Assembly (NCBI GenBank): GCA_020634795.1 | Contig: JACKAZ010000003.1 | Span: 124,001-188,000 of the forward strand | Direction: 5' to 3' | DNA from: Ardenticatenales bacterium | GTDB taxonomy: Bacteria; Chloroflexota; Anaerolineae; Ardenticatenales; Ardenticatenaceae | Length of the DNA stretch: 64,000 nucleotides | Shown: piece after piece, positions 1-7,373 of the stretch | Position numbering within the stretch: position 1 is the stretch's first letter | How the letters are laid out: each line of letters starts with the position of its first letter | The notes under the pieces: generated by a model | Databases searched by the model: none | Seen by the model: only the letters and a program-made list of their open reading frames with translations | Told to the model about the DNA's origin: nothing | Made by a program: the position numbers and the translations under genes

Positions 1-693
1 CCCATCGCCCGCGATCCACAGTTCGAACCCATGCTGTTCCTGTAGCGCGGCCAGGGCACGCAGCAGGATGTCGATCCCCTTCTTGGGGATCAGCCGGCCC
101 ACGGTCAGCAGGATCGTCGGACCCTCGCTGCGGGGGCGGCGCGGACGCGCGTTGAAGCGTGCCATGTCGACGATCAGCGGAAGTTCGACGGTGCGTGCCG
201 CGGGGGCGCCGAGCTGTACGAGGCGCTGGGCCATGGTGGGACCAAGGGCGACAAAGAGGCTGCCCTGCTGCCAGAGCGTCGCAAATCGTCGCTGCCAGCC
301 CGGGGCGGTGGCGAAGACAGAGAGATCGATTCCATAGAAAGAGGTGATGAGCGGTAGGCCGAGTCGTTTCGCCACCGGCACCCACAGGGCGCCCAGTTGG
401 CCGAAGTGAGCGTGGAGTAGTCGAACTTCTTCCGCTCGGATCTGCCGCTCCAGCCACGGGCTGTGGCCCACCGTGCGCAGCGCCACCCGTTCTAATAGGG
501 ACGCTGCCCGACCATGACGCGCGGCGGAGAAGTGCGCCTCGAAGGGGAAGATCGCTTGGTTTTGCTGGGGGAAGCGATCGAGGACAATGGGGCGATAGCG
601 ACGGTGGGCTTGCAGAAGCTGGTAGATAAAGGTCTCGGACTTCGGCAAAAAGTGATCTTTAATATGGGCCACGGTGGGACGAGAAGAGAACAT
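1..693 (-). CDS. Glycosyltransferase family 4 protein (3' end cut by window edge)
   Basis: The reading frame starts at an ATG at 693 and stays open to base 1, so the C-terminus lies outside the window; 231 residues are visible. The N-terminal half looks like the acceptor domain of GT-B glycosyltransferases (HAHFGQLGALWVPVAK, then ITSFYGIDLSVF). From about residue 190 the Rossmann donor domain begins with TILLTVGRLIPKKGID and continues to LWIAGDG, the signature of the glycosyltransferase group 1 domain that binds a nucleotide sugar. Proteins of this build transfer sugars to lipid carriers, exopolysaccharide or lipopolysaccharide precursors in the cytoplasm. The HxHFG pattern recalls colanic-acid-type enzymes. 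The sugar and acceptor cannot be told. No partner genes are visible. Confidence 0.85.
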   Translation of the reverse strand, partial: MFSSRPTVAHIKDHFLPKSETFIYQLLQAHRRYRPIVLDRFPQQNQAIFPFEAHFSAARHGRAASLLERVALRTVGHSPWLERQIRAEEVRLLHAHFGQLGALWVPVAKRLGLPLITSFYGIDLSVFATAPGWQRRFATLWQQGSLFVALGPTMAQRLVQLGAPAARTVELPLIVDMARFNARPRRPRSEGPTILLTVGRLIPKKGIDILLRALAALQEQHGFELWIAGDG

Positions 694-709
694 AGTTGGG
701 CCTTGTCAC

Positions 710-740
710 AAAAAAACGCCCCGCCGCCATGGGCGAGGCG
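710..740 (-). terminator. Rho-independent terminator after the SWIM gene
   Basis: On the minus strand a 9-bp stem (CGCCTCGCC pairing with GGCGGGGCG, one G-T pair) closes a 6-base loop and is followed directly by seven T. It lies about 20 bases after the stop codon of the SWIM-domain gene. Confidence 0.85.
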
Positions 741-762
741 TCCTATTCATCGCAAAGAATCG

Positions 763-1005
763 CTACGCGCCCGCCATGCTGGGCAGCATCACGCCCAGCA
801 CGCGCTCCATCGCCATTGAATGGCTACAAACGCCATGGCTGTCGAAGTAGTGGCAATCGCAACTCCACTCGCCTTCGTCGTAGCTGACACTGTGACCGTC
901 GTTCACCCCATCGATCTGTACTTTGAAGCTGTTGAACTGGATACGATGGGGCTCGGATGCGTATTCTTTCGATTTTTGGATCTTGCTAATCATCCCGGAA
1001 TCCAT
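763..1005 (-). CDS. Small SWIM zinc-finger protein
   Basis: An 80-residue protein. The centre carries CDC at about residues 49-51 followed by VCSH about eight residues later, fitting the SWIM pattern CxC...CxH, a zinc-binding fold found in DNA- or protein-binding partners. Nothing else is attached, so this is a stand-alone SWIM module. The ATG at 1005 is preceded by a strong AAAGGAGG six bases upstream. It is followed by a clear terminator and preceded by a second terminator-like hairpin and a short reading frame, so it may be a single-gene unit under attenuation control. Its function is not recognised. Confidence 0.8.
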   Translation of the reverse strand: MDSGMISKIQKSKEYASEPHRIQFNSFKVQIDGVNDGHSVSYDEGEWSCDCHYFDSHGVCSHSMAMERVLGVMLPSMAGA

Positions 1006-1035
1006 CGGTAGCCTCCTTTGGCTGGGTGCGGGTAA

Positions 1036-1068
1036 TAAAAAAGACGCCCGTGCAGAGACAAGGCATCT
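1036..1068 (-). terminator. Terminator-like hairpin upstream of the SWIM gene
   Basis: On the minus strand AGATGCC pairs with GGCGTCT (one T-G pair) across a 13-base loop and is followed by six T. It lies between a 16-residue reading frame and the Shine-Dalgarno sequence of the SWIM gene. No larger gene ends just upstream, which suggests a leader attenuator rather than an ordinary 3' terminator. Confidence 0.6.
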
Positions 1069-1071
1069 TCA

Positions 1072-1122
1072 TCAGTCACAATACGGCTGTCGTCTAATTG
1101 TCTTGATCGGACGTTGTGCCAT
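1072..1122 (-). other. Possible 16-residue leader peptide
   Basis: A short frame, ATG to TGA, encodes MAQRPIKTIRRQPYCD. It ends three bases before the terminator-like hairpin and about 70 bases before the SWIM start, the geometry of a leader peptide. The upstream GAGGGG is about ten bases from the ATG, so translation is possible but weakly supported. Confidence 0.25.
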
Positions 1123-1249
1123 CAGAACGGCACCCCTCACGTAAATAGACAGAATTTGTCTTGGGCGGGGCAATGTCAATCGCCCCCCTGCGCAATGGTA
1201 CGAGTATATCCCTGAACCGCAGCTTCGTCAACCGACGATTTTCATACGG

Positions 1250-1330
1250 TGGGGAGCTGGGGGAGCTTGGGGAGCTTGGGGAGCTGGAGGAGCTTGGGGA
1301 GCTTGGGGAGCTAGGGGAGCTTGGGGAGCT
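1250..1330. repeat. Nonamer tandem array (GGGGAGCTT)
   Basis: About nine copies of a 9-base unit, GGGGAGCTT or GGGGAGCTG, one with GGAGGAGCTT. Because nine is a multiple of three it leaves open frames on both strands that translate to GELGEL or SPSSPS strings; these are not genes. Confidence 0.9.
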
Positions 1331-1354
1331 GACGTGTAGGGGTGTGAGGGTGTG

Positions 1355-1541
1355 GGGGTGTAACGGTCCAATATTGAACCATGCCCCTCGATGCATGATG
1401 CTCGATTCACCCTGTCAGTGCGGTCATACAATTCCCAACATCCCCCCATGCACCATGCACCATGCACCATGCACCATGCACCATGCACCTTGCACCATGC
1501 ACCTTGCACCATGCACCATGCACCATGCACCTTGCACCTTG
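1355..1541 (+). repeat. Dispersed repeat, copy 1, ending in a CACCATG heptamer array
   Basis: The segment from GGGGTGTAACGGTCC to the heptamer array matches the reverse complement of 15484-15607 along its length, including the blocks CATGCCCCTCG, CACCCTGTCAG and CATACAAT. From about 1446 it becomes some thirteen copies of CACCATG or CACCTTG. No gene is encoded. Confidence 0.8.
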
Positions 1542-1577
1542 CGCCAACCGCCCCCCGAAAACCACCTACCGTGCCCC

Positions 1578-2522
1578 CTACTCGTTGAACAGCGCGCCGA
1601 CGGAGATGCCGAAGTGGATGCGGCGGATCACTTCGCCGAGCAGGGGGGCGATCGAGAGGATTTTCATGTTCGGCAATCGCTTCCGTTCGGGGATGGGCAC
1701 ACTGTTGGTGACGATCAGTTCGGTCAGCGGTGCATTCGCCAGCCGCTCGGTCGCGGGGTCGCTGAGGATGGCGTGGGTCGCCACGGCGTAGATATCGGCC
1801 GCGCCCGCGTCCCGTAGGAACTTGATGGCGTTGGTGATCGTCCCGGCGGTGTCGATCTCATCATCGTAGATCACCGCAGTCATGCCATCGACATCGCCGA
1901 TGAGCTGCATCCCCTGGGCCGTCGGATCGTTCCCGTAGCGTCGCTTTTCGACGACGGCCAACGGCGCTCCCAACGCATCGGCCAGGTAACGGGCTTCTTT
2001 GGCGCGGCCCGCATCGGGGGCCACCACCACGACATCGTCCAGATTCTTGGCGCGCAGGTAATTGCGCTGGATGTGGAAGGCGGTGAGTTCGTCCCCGGCG
2101 ATGCTGAAGAAGCCTTGGATCTGGCCAGCATGAAGATCCACCGTCAGGTAACGGTCCGCCCCGGCCACTTCGACCAAATCCGCCATCAGTCGGCCCGTGA
2201 TCGGGACGCGGGGCTGGTCCTTCTTGTCCGAGCGGGCATAGGCCATGTAGGGAAAGACCGCCGTGATGCGACCCGCCGAATCCCGCTTGAGCGTTTCGAT
2301 CATGATCAACAGCTCCATGATGCTGCGGTGAACGGGGGAACTCATCGGCTGGATGATGAAGGCATCTTGGCCGCGCACGCTGCTGTGCAGCCGCACGAAG
2401 ATGTTCTCGTTGGGGAACTCGAAGACATCCGCGCCGCTCAGCGGAATCTTGAGGTAGTCGGCGACATCTTGGGCCAACTCGGGATGGGCGTTGCCGGTGA
2501 ACAGCTTGATCTCGCCGTACAT
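1578..2522 (-). CDS. prs: Ribose-phosphate pyrophosphokinase (PRPP synthetase)
   Basis: A 314-residue protein of normal family length. It makes phosphoribosyl pyrophosphate from ribose 5-phosphate and ATP for nucleotide, histidine and tryptophan synthesis in the cytoplasm. The N-terminus has IKLFTGNAHPELAQ. The ATP and divalent-metal region reads AVFPYMAYARSDKKDQ followed by VDLHAGQIQGFF. The PRPP-binding loop reads YDDEIDTAGT, where most relatives have VDDMIDTGGT. Upstream is AAGGAG, 13 bases from the ATG, longer than usual. An 18-base near-palindrome lies about 30 bases upstream. It stands alone. Confidence 0.97.
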   Translation of the reverse strand: MYGEIKLFTGNAHPELAQDVADYLKIPLSGADVFEFPNENIFVRLHSSVRGQDAFIIQPMSSPVHRSIMELLIMIETLKRDSAGRITAVFPYMAYARSDKKDQPRVPITGRLMADLVEVAGADRYLTVDLHAGQIQGFFSIAGDELTAFHIQRNYLRAKNLDDVVVVAPDAGRAKEARYLADALGAPLAVVEKRRYGNDPTAQGMQLIGDVDGMTAVIYDDEIDTAGTITNAIKFLRDAGAADIYAVATHAILSDPATERLANAPLTELIVTNSVPIPERKRLPNMKILSIAPLLGEVIRRIHFGISVGALFNE

Positions 2523-2865
2523 GGGCGTTTGGAGGCTCCTTGGCGGGGCGTACTGAATATTTAGTACTGAGGTTGGTGGGTTGGTAGACAGGCCGCTGTG
2601 CTGAAGGATGGTTTAGAATGCATGGGATTTCATCTTGTCATCTGTAAACCAAGAGCCAAATCCATGACGTTTAGGCACTTGGATAGATCGCTCCCCCAGC
2701 GCGGTTCAGTGGGATAGGAACGGCGGCTCGTCGCAGTTGATGGGTCAGTCCAAAACGTTCTTTATCTGGAAACTGAACAGCTCGATCATGAAGATCTTCA
2801 ACCAAAGTGATGCTGCATTGCCAAATCAACAAATCGATAAATTGATGCGCCCTTCTCCCCTGTCT
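2523..2865. promoter_or_regulatory. Gap upstream of prs with an 18-bp palindrome
   Basis: No convincing gene lies here. At 2550-2567 the sequence GTACTGAATATTTAGTAC is a palindrome with two central mismatches, about 30 bases before the prs start and so within its likely promoter or leader. It could be an operator. The rest is unremarkable spacer between prs and the end of meaB. Confidence 0.4.
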
Positions 2866-3825
2866 CTAAGACTCAGGACGCTCCAACAACTCACGCGCCG
2901 CGCTATAGGGGTCTTGCTCGCGGGCGGCGATACGGGCGACGGCGGCTTCGTAGTCGTCGCCGACCCGTTCGCGCAGTTGGCGGAACAGTTCGCGGCGCAG
3001 CACGCGGAACAGCTCGTCGCTGGCCCGTTTGCGCTGTCGCTGGGCCAACTGACCGCTTTCGGCCAAGAACTGGCGGTGCTGCTCGATGGCCTCCGCCAGT
3101 TTGTCCACCCCTTCACCACGGGTGGCGATCGTTTTGACGATGGGCGGCTTCCAAAGATAGGCGTGGTTGGCGATGTCGAGCATCATGCGCAGACCGAGCG
3201 CGGTCTGTTGGGCGCGGGGGTGATCGGCTTTGTTCACGGCGAAGACGTCCGCAATCTCCATCAGCCCCGCCTTGATCGCCTGCACATCGTCCCCCAGACC
3301 CGGCACCTCGACGACGACGGTCGTTTGGGCCTCCTTGGCAATCTCGACCTCCGACTGGCCCGCCCCGACCGTCTCGACCAGGATCAGATCGTAGCCCGCC
3401 GCGTCCAGCAACGTTACCGCATCGCCGGTGGCGCGGGAAAGGCCACCGAGCGTCCCACGGCTGGCCATCGAGCGGATGAAGACGCCCGCATCGTTGGTGT
3501 GCTCGCTCATGCGGATGCGGTCGCCCAGCACCGCCCCACCGCTGTAGGGGCTGGACGGGTCGACCGCGACCACCCCGACGCGCTTGCCCTGAGATCGCCA
3601 ATGGCGGATCAGCGCATTGACCAGCGTCGATTTGCCGGTGCCGGGTGACCCCGTGACCCCGATGATATGGGCGTTGCCACTCGCGGGGAATAGCTCGGCG
3701 ACGAGTTGCTGTCCCTCCATCGCGCCCCGTTCAACTTTTGAAAGGGCGCGTGCCAATGCCCGTTTGTCGCCGTTGAGCAGACGTTGGGCCAGATTGTCAG
3801 AGTTTCCCACGACGGCCCATCTCAT
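2866..3825 (-). CDS. meaB: Methylmalonyl-CoA mutase-associated GTPase MeaB
   Basis: A 319-residue G3E-family P-loop GTPase that loads adenosylcobalamin into methylmalonyl-CoA mutase and protects the enzyme. The Walker A motif GVTGSPGTGKST is near residues 56-67, followed by VGVVAVDPSSP, the switch segment VETVGAGQSE and the guanine-specificity motif NKAD. It overlaps the end of the preceding B12-binding mutase subunit by 29 bases, so the two are co-translated. In Chloroflexota phototrophs this enzyme serves the 3-hydroxypropionate bicycle or propionate metabolism. The large mutase subunit is not in the window. Confidence 0.95.
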   Translation of the reverse strand: MRWAVVGNSDNLAQRLLNGDKRALARALSKVERGAMEGQQLVAELFPASGNAHIIGVTGSPGTGKSTLVNALIRHWRSQGKRVGVVAVDPSSPYSGGAVLGDRIRMSEHTNDAGVFIRSMASRGTLGGLSRATGDAVTLLDAAGYDLILVETVGAGQSEVEIAKEAQTTVVVEVPGLGDDVQAIKAGLMEIADVFAVNKADHPRAQQTALGLRMMLDIANHAYLWKPPIVKTIATRGEGVDKLAEAIEQHRQFLAESGQLAQRQRKRASDELFRVLRRELFRQLRERVGDDYEAAVARIAAREQDPYSAARELLERPES

Positions 3826-4219
3826 CTTTCACAAATTGGATGATGGTGTCGAGGGAAGTCCCCGGCCCGAAGATCCCGTTGACGCTGTAATCGTCGTGCA
3901 ACGTGTCGGCATCTTCTTGTGAGATGATCCCGCCGCCGAAGAGCAGTACGTCGTCAAGCCCCTGCTCGTCCATCAGGCTGCGGATGCGCGGGAAGATCGT
4001 CATGTGCGCGCCCGAAAGGAGCGAGAGGCCGATCGCGTCGGCATCTTCTTGCAGCGCGGTATTGACGATCATCTCCGGCGTCTGACGGAGGCCGGTGTAG
4101 ATCACCTCAAAGCCAGCGTCGCGCAGCGCGCGGGCCACGACTTTCGCGCCCCGATCATGACCATCAAGGCCGGGTTTGGCGACGATGATGCGTATATGGT
4201 TGAAATCCTGTTCAGACAT
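3797..4219 (-). CDS. mcmA2: Methylmalonyl-CoA mutase, B12-binding small subunit
   Basis: A 140-residue stand-alone cobalamin-binding domain. The base-off B12 motif is present: D19-x-H21-xx-G24 in KPGLDGHDRG, then GLSLLSG near residue 67 and FGGGII near residue 93. The family partners with a separate catalytic alpha subunit to interconvert succinyl-CoA and (R)-methylmalonyl-CoA. GAGG lies six bases before the ATG. Its 3' end overlaps meaB, which strongly supports a mutase role over other B12-binding enzymes. The catalytic subunit must be encoded elsewhere. Confidence 0.93.
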   Translation of the reverse strand: MSEQDFNHIRIIVAKPGLDGHDRGAKVVARALRDAGFEVIYTGLRQTPEMIVNTALQEDADAIGLSLLSGAHMTIFPRIRSLMDEQGLDDVLLFGGGIISQEDADTLHDDYSVNGIFGPGTSLDTIIQFVKDEMGRRGKL

Positions 4220-4461
4220 CGTTGTCCTCGTTTTTTATCAATTGGTGCATCGTGATACGTAGCGTGGTGAGGGCGAAGGAGGCAATAGGCGCTGGCGCAT
4301 TACCGCGAATGGCGGACCGGGCGGCAACGGGCCGTCACATCGACATTCGATCTCCGAGTTGCCGACTCGGTAAGCAGAGCCGATGTGGTGTCACAAAGTT
4401 ATTCACTCGCTATTCTCTATCTCCCCACCATCTTAAAACGGAGCGGCAAAAGTGGCAACTC

Positions 4462-5016
4462 TCAGCCGATCAGACCGAGGAACAGCGGCGCGAAGAGGGC
4501 CGCGACCAGTACGACAAGCCCCACCACCGGCAGCCACGGATGCCCTTCGCCCCGTTCCCAAAGCGGGCGGCGCGTCGTTAGGGCGATGACACTCGCCAAG
4601 AAGATCAGAATGAAGGCGATGAGCGCCAAGAAGGGAATTGTGATGAAATCGAGCCAGTTGATGTATTGCGTGGTACAGGGAACGCCGACCCCACAGGCCC
4701 CACTGCTGGCAAAAATAATTCCCTTTTGGAGCAGATAGTGATAGGCGGACAACACCATTCCTACCCCCGAGAAAAAGAGGCTCATGTAGGGCAAGTGCTC
4801 GTCCCGCCGCAGTAGGCCGATCGGCAAAATTCCCAACGCTAAGGGGTACATCAAGATGCGCTGGTACCAGCAAAGAAGGCAGGGCAGATACCCTTTGACA
4901 TCACTGAAGTAGAGGCTGCCCAGCATCGCAACCCACGCCACCACCAGAGCCGCGTACAGTGCGTAGCGGTCGCGCCAGCCGCGGGGTGCTGGAGCTTCCT
5001 CAATCGGTTCGTTCAT
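4462..5016 (-). CDS. dsbB: Disulfide bond formation protein DsbB/BdbC
   Basis: A 184-residue membrane protein with four to five predicted helices. It reoxidises an extracytoplasmic thiol oxidase and passes electrons to quinone. The first periplasmic loop has C46-LL-C49 followed by WYQRILMYPLALG, the family hallmark. The second redox pair is C108 and C114 in ACGVGVPC. A fifth hydrophobic stretch near residues 160-182 is extra relative to the four-helix core. The start is supported by GAGGGA just upstream. No DsbA/BdbD partner is adjacent. Confidence 0.93.
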   Translation of the reverse strand: MNEPIEEAPAPRGWRDRYALYAALVVAWVAMLGSLYFSDVKGYLPCLLCWYQRILMYPLALGILPIGLLRRDEHLPYMSLFFSGVGMVLSAYHYLLQKGIIFASSGACGVGVPCTTQYINWLDFITIPFLALIAFILIFLASVIALTTRRPLWERGEGHPWLPVVGLVVLVAALFAPLFLGLIG

Positions 5017-5239
5017 GGTCCCTCAATCGTGAATGTGCCAGAAATGTTCCGATCATTGTAGCGCAAGTGGCGCAGAAGGGTAGGGGGTGTGTTGCGTGTT
5101 GGGCGGTGGGCGGTGGAGACGGTTTTGTGCGTCAGTTGGGTGTTTCATGGCGATCGGCGGAAGGGGACAGGTACAAGGGGCAAGGGGCAAGGGTGACTGT
5201 CATTCGAGAGGCGTTGTCTGTCGATTCACGAGTCACGAT

Positions 5240-5995
5240 TCACGTCCCCTGCCCGCGCGCCACGTCGCTCTCGCTCGTTGGCAGGGCTTGGGCATCCGGC
5301 GCCACGGGCCTTGCCAGCACGATGGCCCAGACTTCGCGGGCGCCCGCGTGCCGCAACGCCTTTGCCGTGGCCTCCAACGTGGCGCCGGTGGTGCAGACAT
5401 CGTCGACCAAGAGCCAACGCTGCCCCACCACGCTGGCTGCCGCGCGGAACGCAGCGTCCACGTTGCTTTGCCGGGCGGCGCGGTCAAGGCCAACCTGCGG
5501 TGGCGTGGCACGGATGCGTTGCACAGCGTGGTGGGCCACGGCAAGGCCACGTTCGGCGGCGAGTCGATCGGCGAGGAGTTCGGCTTGGTTATAACCGCGC
5601 TCCTTGCGCCGCGCTTCGTGGAGCGGCACGGCCCCCACCACGTCGATCGCGGTTCCGGCCACGGCCCAGCGCTGGGCCAGCAACGTGCCGAGTGGCTGTG
5701 CCAGTTGGGGTTGATGCTCGTATTTTAGGGCGTGGATCGCGCGGCGCAGCGGCTCGGCGTGGGGCCCAACCACCCGCATCCCATCAAGCTGGCTCGCGCT
5801 CGCCCGACAAACCGCACAAGGTGCGGCGTGCCGCGTCACTTGCGGCATGTCGCAGCGCGGGCAACGCGGTTCTTCAAAAAGAAGAATGGCGGCCAAGCAG
5901 CGCTCACACAGCCGCTCGCCCGACGCTTGGCAGCCGACGCAGGTCGGCGGAAAAAAAAGCTCGCCAAAGAATCGCCATGCCGCTTGCCAATCCAT
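5240..5995 (-). CDS. comF: ComF family phosphoribosyltransferase-like protein
   Basis: A 251-residue protein. The N-terminus has a four-cysteine zinc site typical of ComF (CVGC near residue 19, CERC near residue 29) and a further CPRC and CAVC. The C-terminal phosphoribosyltransferase domain ends in the PRPP loop LLVDDVCTTGATLEA. ComF proteins support DNA uptake or recombination-related functions, though the reaction is not defined. The frame extends upstream to 6181, but the ATG at 5995 has GGAGG four bases before it and gives the normal family N-terminus. It stands alone here. Confidence 0.9.
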   Translation of the reverse strand: MDWQAAWRFFGELFFPPTCVGCQASGERLCERCLAAILLFEEPRCPRCDMPQVTRHAAPCAVCRASASQLDGMRVVGPHAEPLRRAIHALKYEHQPQLAQPLGTLLAQRWAVAGTAIDVVGAVPLHEARRKERGYNQAELLADRLAAERGLAVAHHAVQRIRATPPQVGLDRAARQSNVDAAFRAAASVVGQRWLLVDDVCTTGATLEATAKALRHAGAREVWAIVLARPVAPDAQALPTSESDVARGQGT

Positions 5996-6306
5996 CGCGC
6001 CTCCGGTCGGGTGAATCGTGAGTATAGAGGACTTAGCCACGTCGACCGTGCGCGGATCGGCAGGGGCGACGCATTGCTTCAATGAACGACCGTTGACGGG
6101 GCGTTTGGTGAGTCCCGGCGCTTTTGGGTTCGACGCACGTGGAATGGGGGGCGCTAACGAACTGAGGGGAAGGCAGGGCACCGCCCATGAAAATTCGATG
6201 TAACCGATGCTCGATTCACGAGATCGACAGGACGCTCCCGCTCATCCAGCCCAATGGAAAGGCGTGAGTACCCTCCCAACCCCACCCCATTCGCTATGGG
6301 CGATCC
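5996..6306. other. Gap without a recognisable gene
   Basis: I see no supported gene, RNA or repeat between the comF start and the end of the LmbE-like gene. A phrase ATGCTCGATTCACGA near 6207 resembles a short phrase in the dispersed repeat at 1397, but it is too short to call. Confidence 0.5.
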
Positions 6307-6930
6307 CTAATCGCGCAGGAAGCTGGGTGGCGGGCGGAGGGGTTGGTGGGCGAGTCCGTCGAAGAGATCGTCGGGCAGCGCGGCGGGGGACAACGGTTCG
6401 CCAGCCACAACGGTGAAGCGCTCCAGCGGGCTTTCGGGCAGGGGAAGCCGATGGCTCTGAGGGTAACGACTGCGTAGGGCGATTTGGAGCGGGCGGGCGG
6501 CGCTGACGTCGACCGCGGCCAGCCCGTCGGGGTCGGCCACGCAAAGGCGCATCGTGCCCGCGTCGAGTGGGCGAAGCGCAGGCAGCGGAATAGCATCGTC
6601 AACCGCCATGGCCCATGCGTCGGCCACCGTCGATTGGACAGCGGGGTGGGCGACGATAACGTGGGGGCGTAGCGCTCGCATGGATCGCGCCAAGCGCATC
6701 ACCACATCCGCTGGCGCTGCCCAATGGAAGTGTGTGGCAACACCGAGGAGCCACGCGGCATGGGCCGCGCTGGCGTGCAACGGCTCATCGTCGGCTCCGC
6801 TCAGCGTGATGAGCGCGGTTTGCGCCCCGCGCCAGCCGCTGACGGCCAATGTGCCGCACGGGGCCACCGCCTCGTGGCCCGGCATCGCCGTCACCGCGAG
6901 CATCATGGCACGGCGCTCTGGAATCGCCAC
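6307..6930 (-). CDS. Degenerate PIG-L/LmbE deacetylase-like protein
   Basis: A 207-residue protein that follows the LmbE family order but has lost the metal site. Where active members have HPDDE this protein has MPGHE, then a preserved GTLAVSG, ITLSGAD and AAWLLGV, then LRPHVIVAHP where active members carry the HxxDH zinc ligands, here VQSTVAD. It therefore probably lacks N-deacetylase activity and may only bind a sugar. It begins with GTG six bases after the stop of the zinc-ribbon gene, suggesting translational coupling; ATGs at 6906 and 6903 are alternatives. Confidence 0.6.
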   Translation of the reverse strand: MAIPERRAMMLAVTAMPGHEAVAPCGTLAVSGWRGAQTALITLSGADDEPLHASAAHAAWLLGVATHFHWAAPADVVMRLARSMRALRPHVIVAHPAVQSTVADAWAMAVDDAIPLPALRPLDAGTMRLCVADPDGLAAVDVSAARPLQIALRSRYPQSHRLPLPESPLERFTVVAGEPLSPAALPDDLFDGLAHQPLRPPPSFLRD

Positions 6931-6936
6931 GGGACG

Positions 6937-7125
6937 CTACGACGCGGGACGTGGATCGTCGGTAACATTCGTCTCGTGGAAAACAGTTGCCGCTTGGCAA
7001 AAGGCCCCATCGTGCCAGACGCCGCGCAGATTGCGGTAGCCGCAAGAATAGCAAGCGACGTCGCCACACCGTTTGCAGTGGCCCAGTTCAATCGCCTCAA
7101 CACGACATTTGACGTTCGCGCACAT
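6937..7125 (-). CDS. Small zinc-ribbon protein
   Basis: A 62-residue protein with six cysteines. The core HCKRCGDVACYSCGY holds CxxC near residue 18 and a further CysxxCys near residue 25, and a late cysteine sits in DGAFC. This fits a compact zinc ribbon or treble-clef knuckle. CGGAG lies seven bases before the ATG. The LmbE-like gene starts six bases after it ends, so the two probably act together. Function is unknown. Confidence 0.65.
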   Translation of the reverse strand: MCANVKCRVEAIELGHCKRCGDVACYSCGYRNLRGVWHDGAFCQAATVFHETNVTDDPRPAS

Positions 7126-7373
7126 AGCATGCTCCGTGGGATATTGATAGCGACGCGGGGGGCGCGTCTGTGGCTAGTGAGTAAATGATGGGATTTTGGC
7201 GAATGGGGAGAAGCAGGACAGCCTTTCACCGCATCGCTCATGTCGCCGCTTGGCTTCGCTCAGGGCCGATCGTTCTGCGTTCTGCGTTCACCCGCGCCCC
7301 AACAGCGAGCAACGAGCGCAACAACCCGCCACCAGAAAGCCAAGCCCTTCTCAGCCGTGTTCTGCGCTGCCGT

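Noticed and set aside
1161..1817. A 218-residue plus-strand open frame through the repeats into the prs region
   Set aside because: It is created by the 9-base and 7-base arrays and the antisense of prs; it has no ribosome site or family features.
2737..3648. Long plus-strand open frame opposite meaB
   Set aside because: Antisense shadow of a clear MeaB gene in GC-rich DNA; similar shadows lie opposite ettA, lon, ppc and bchH.
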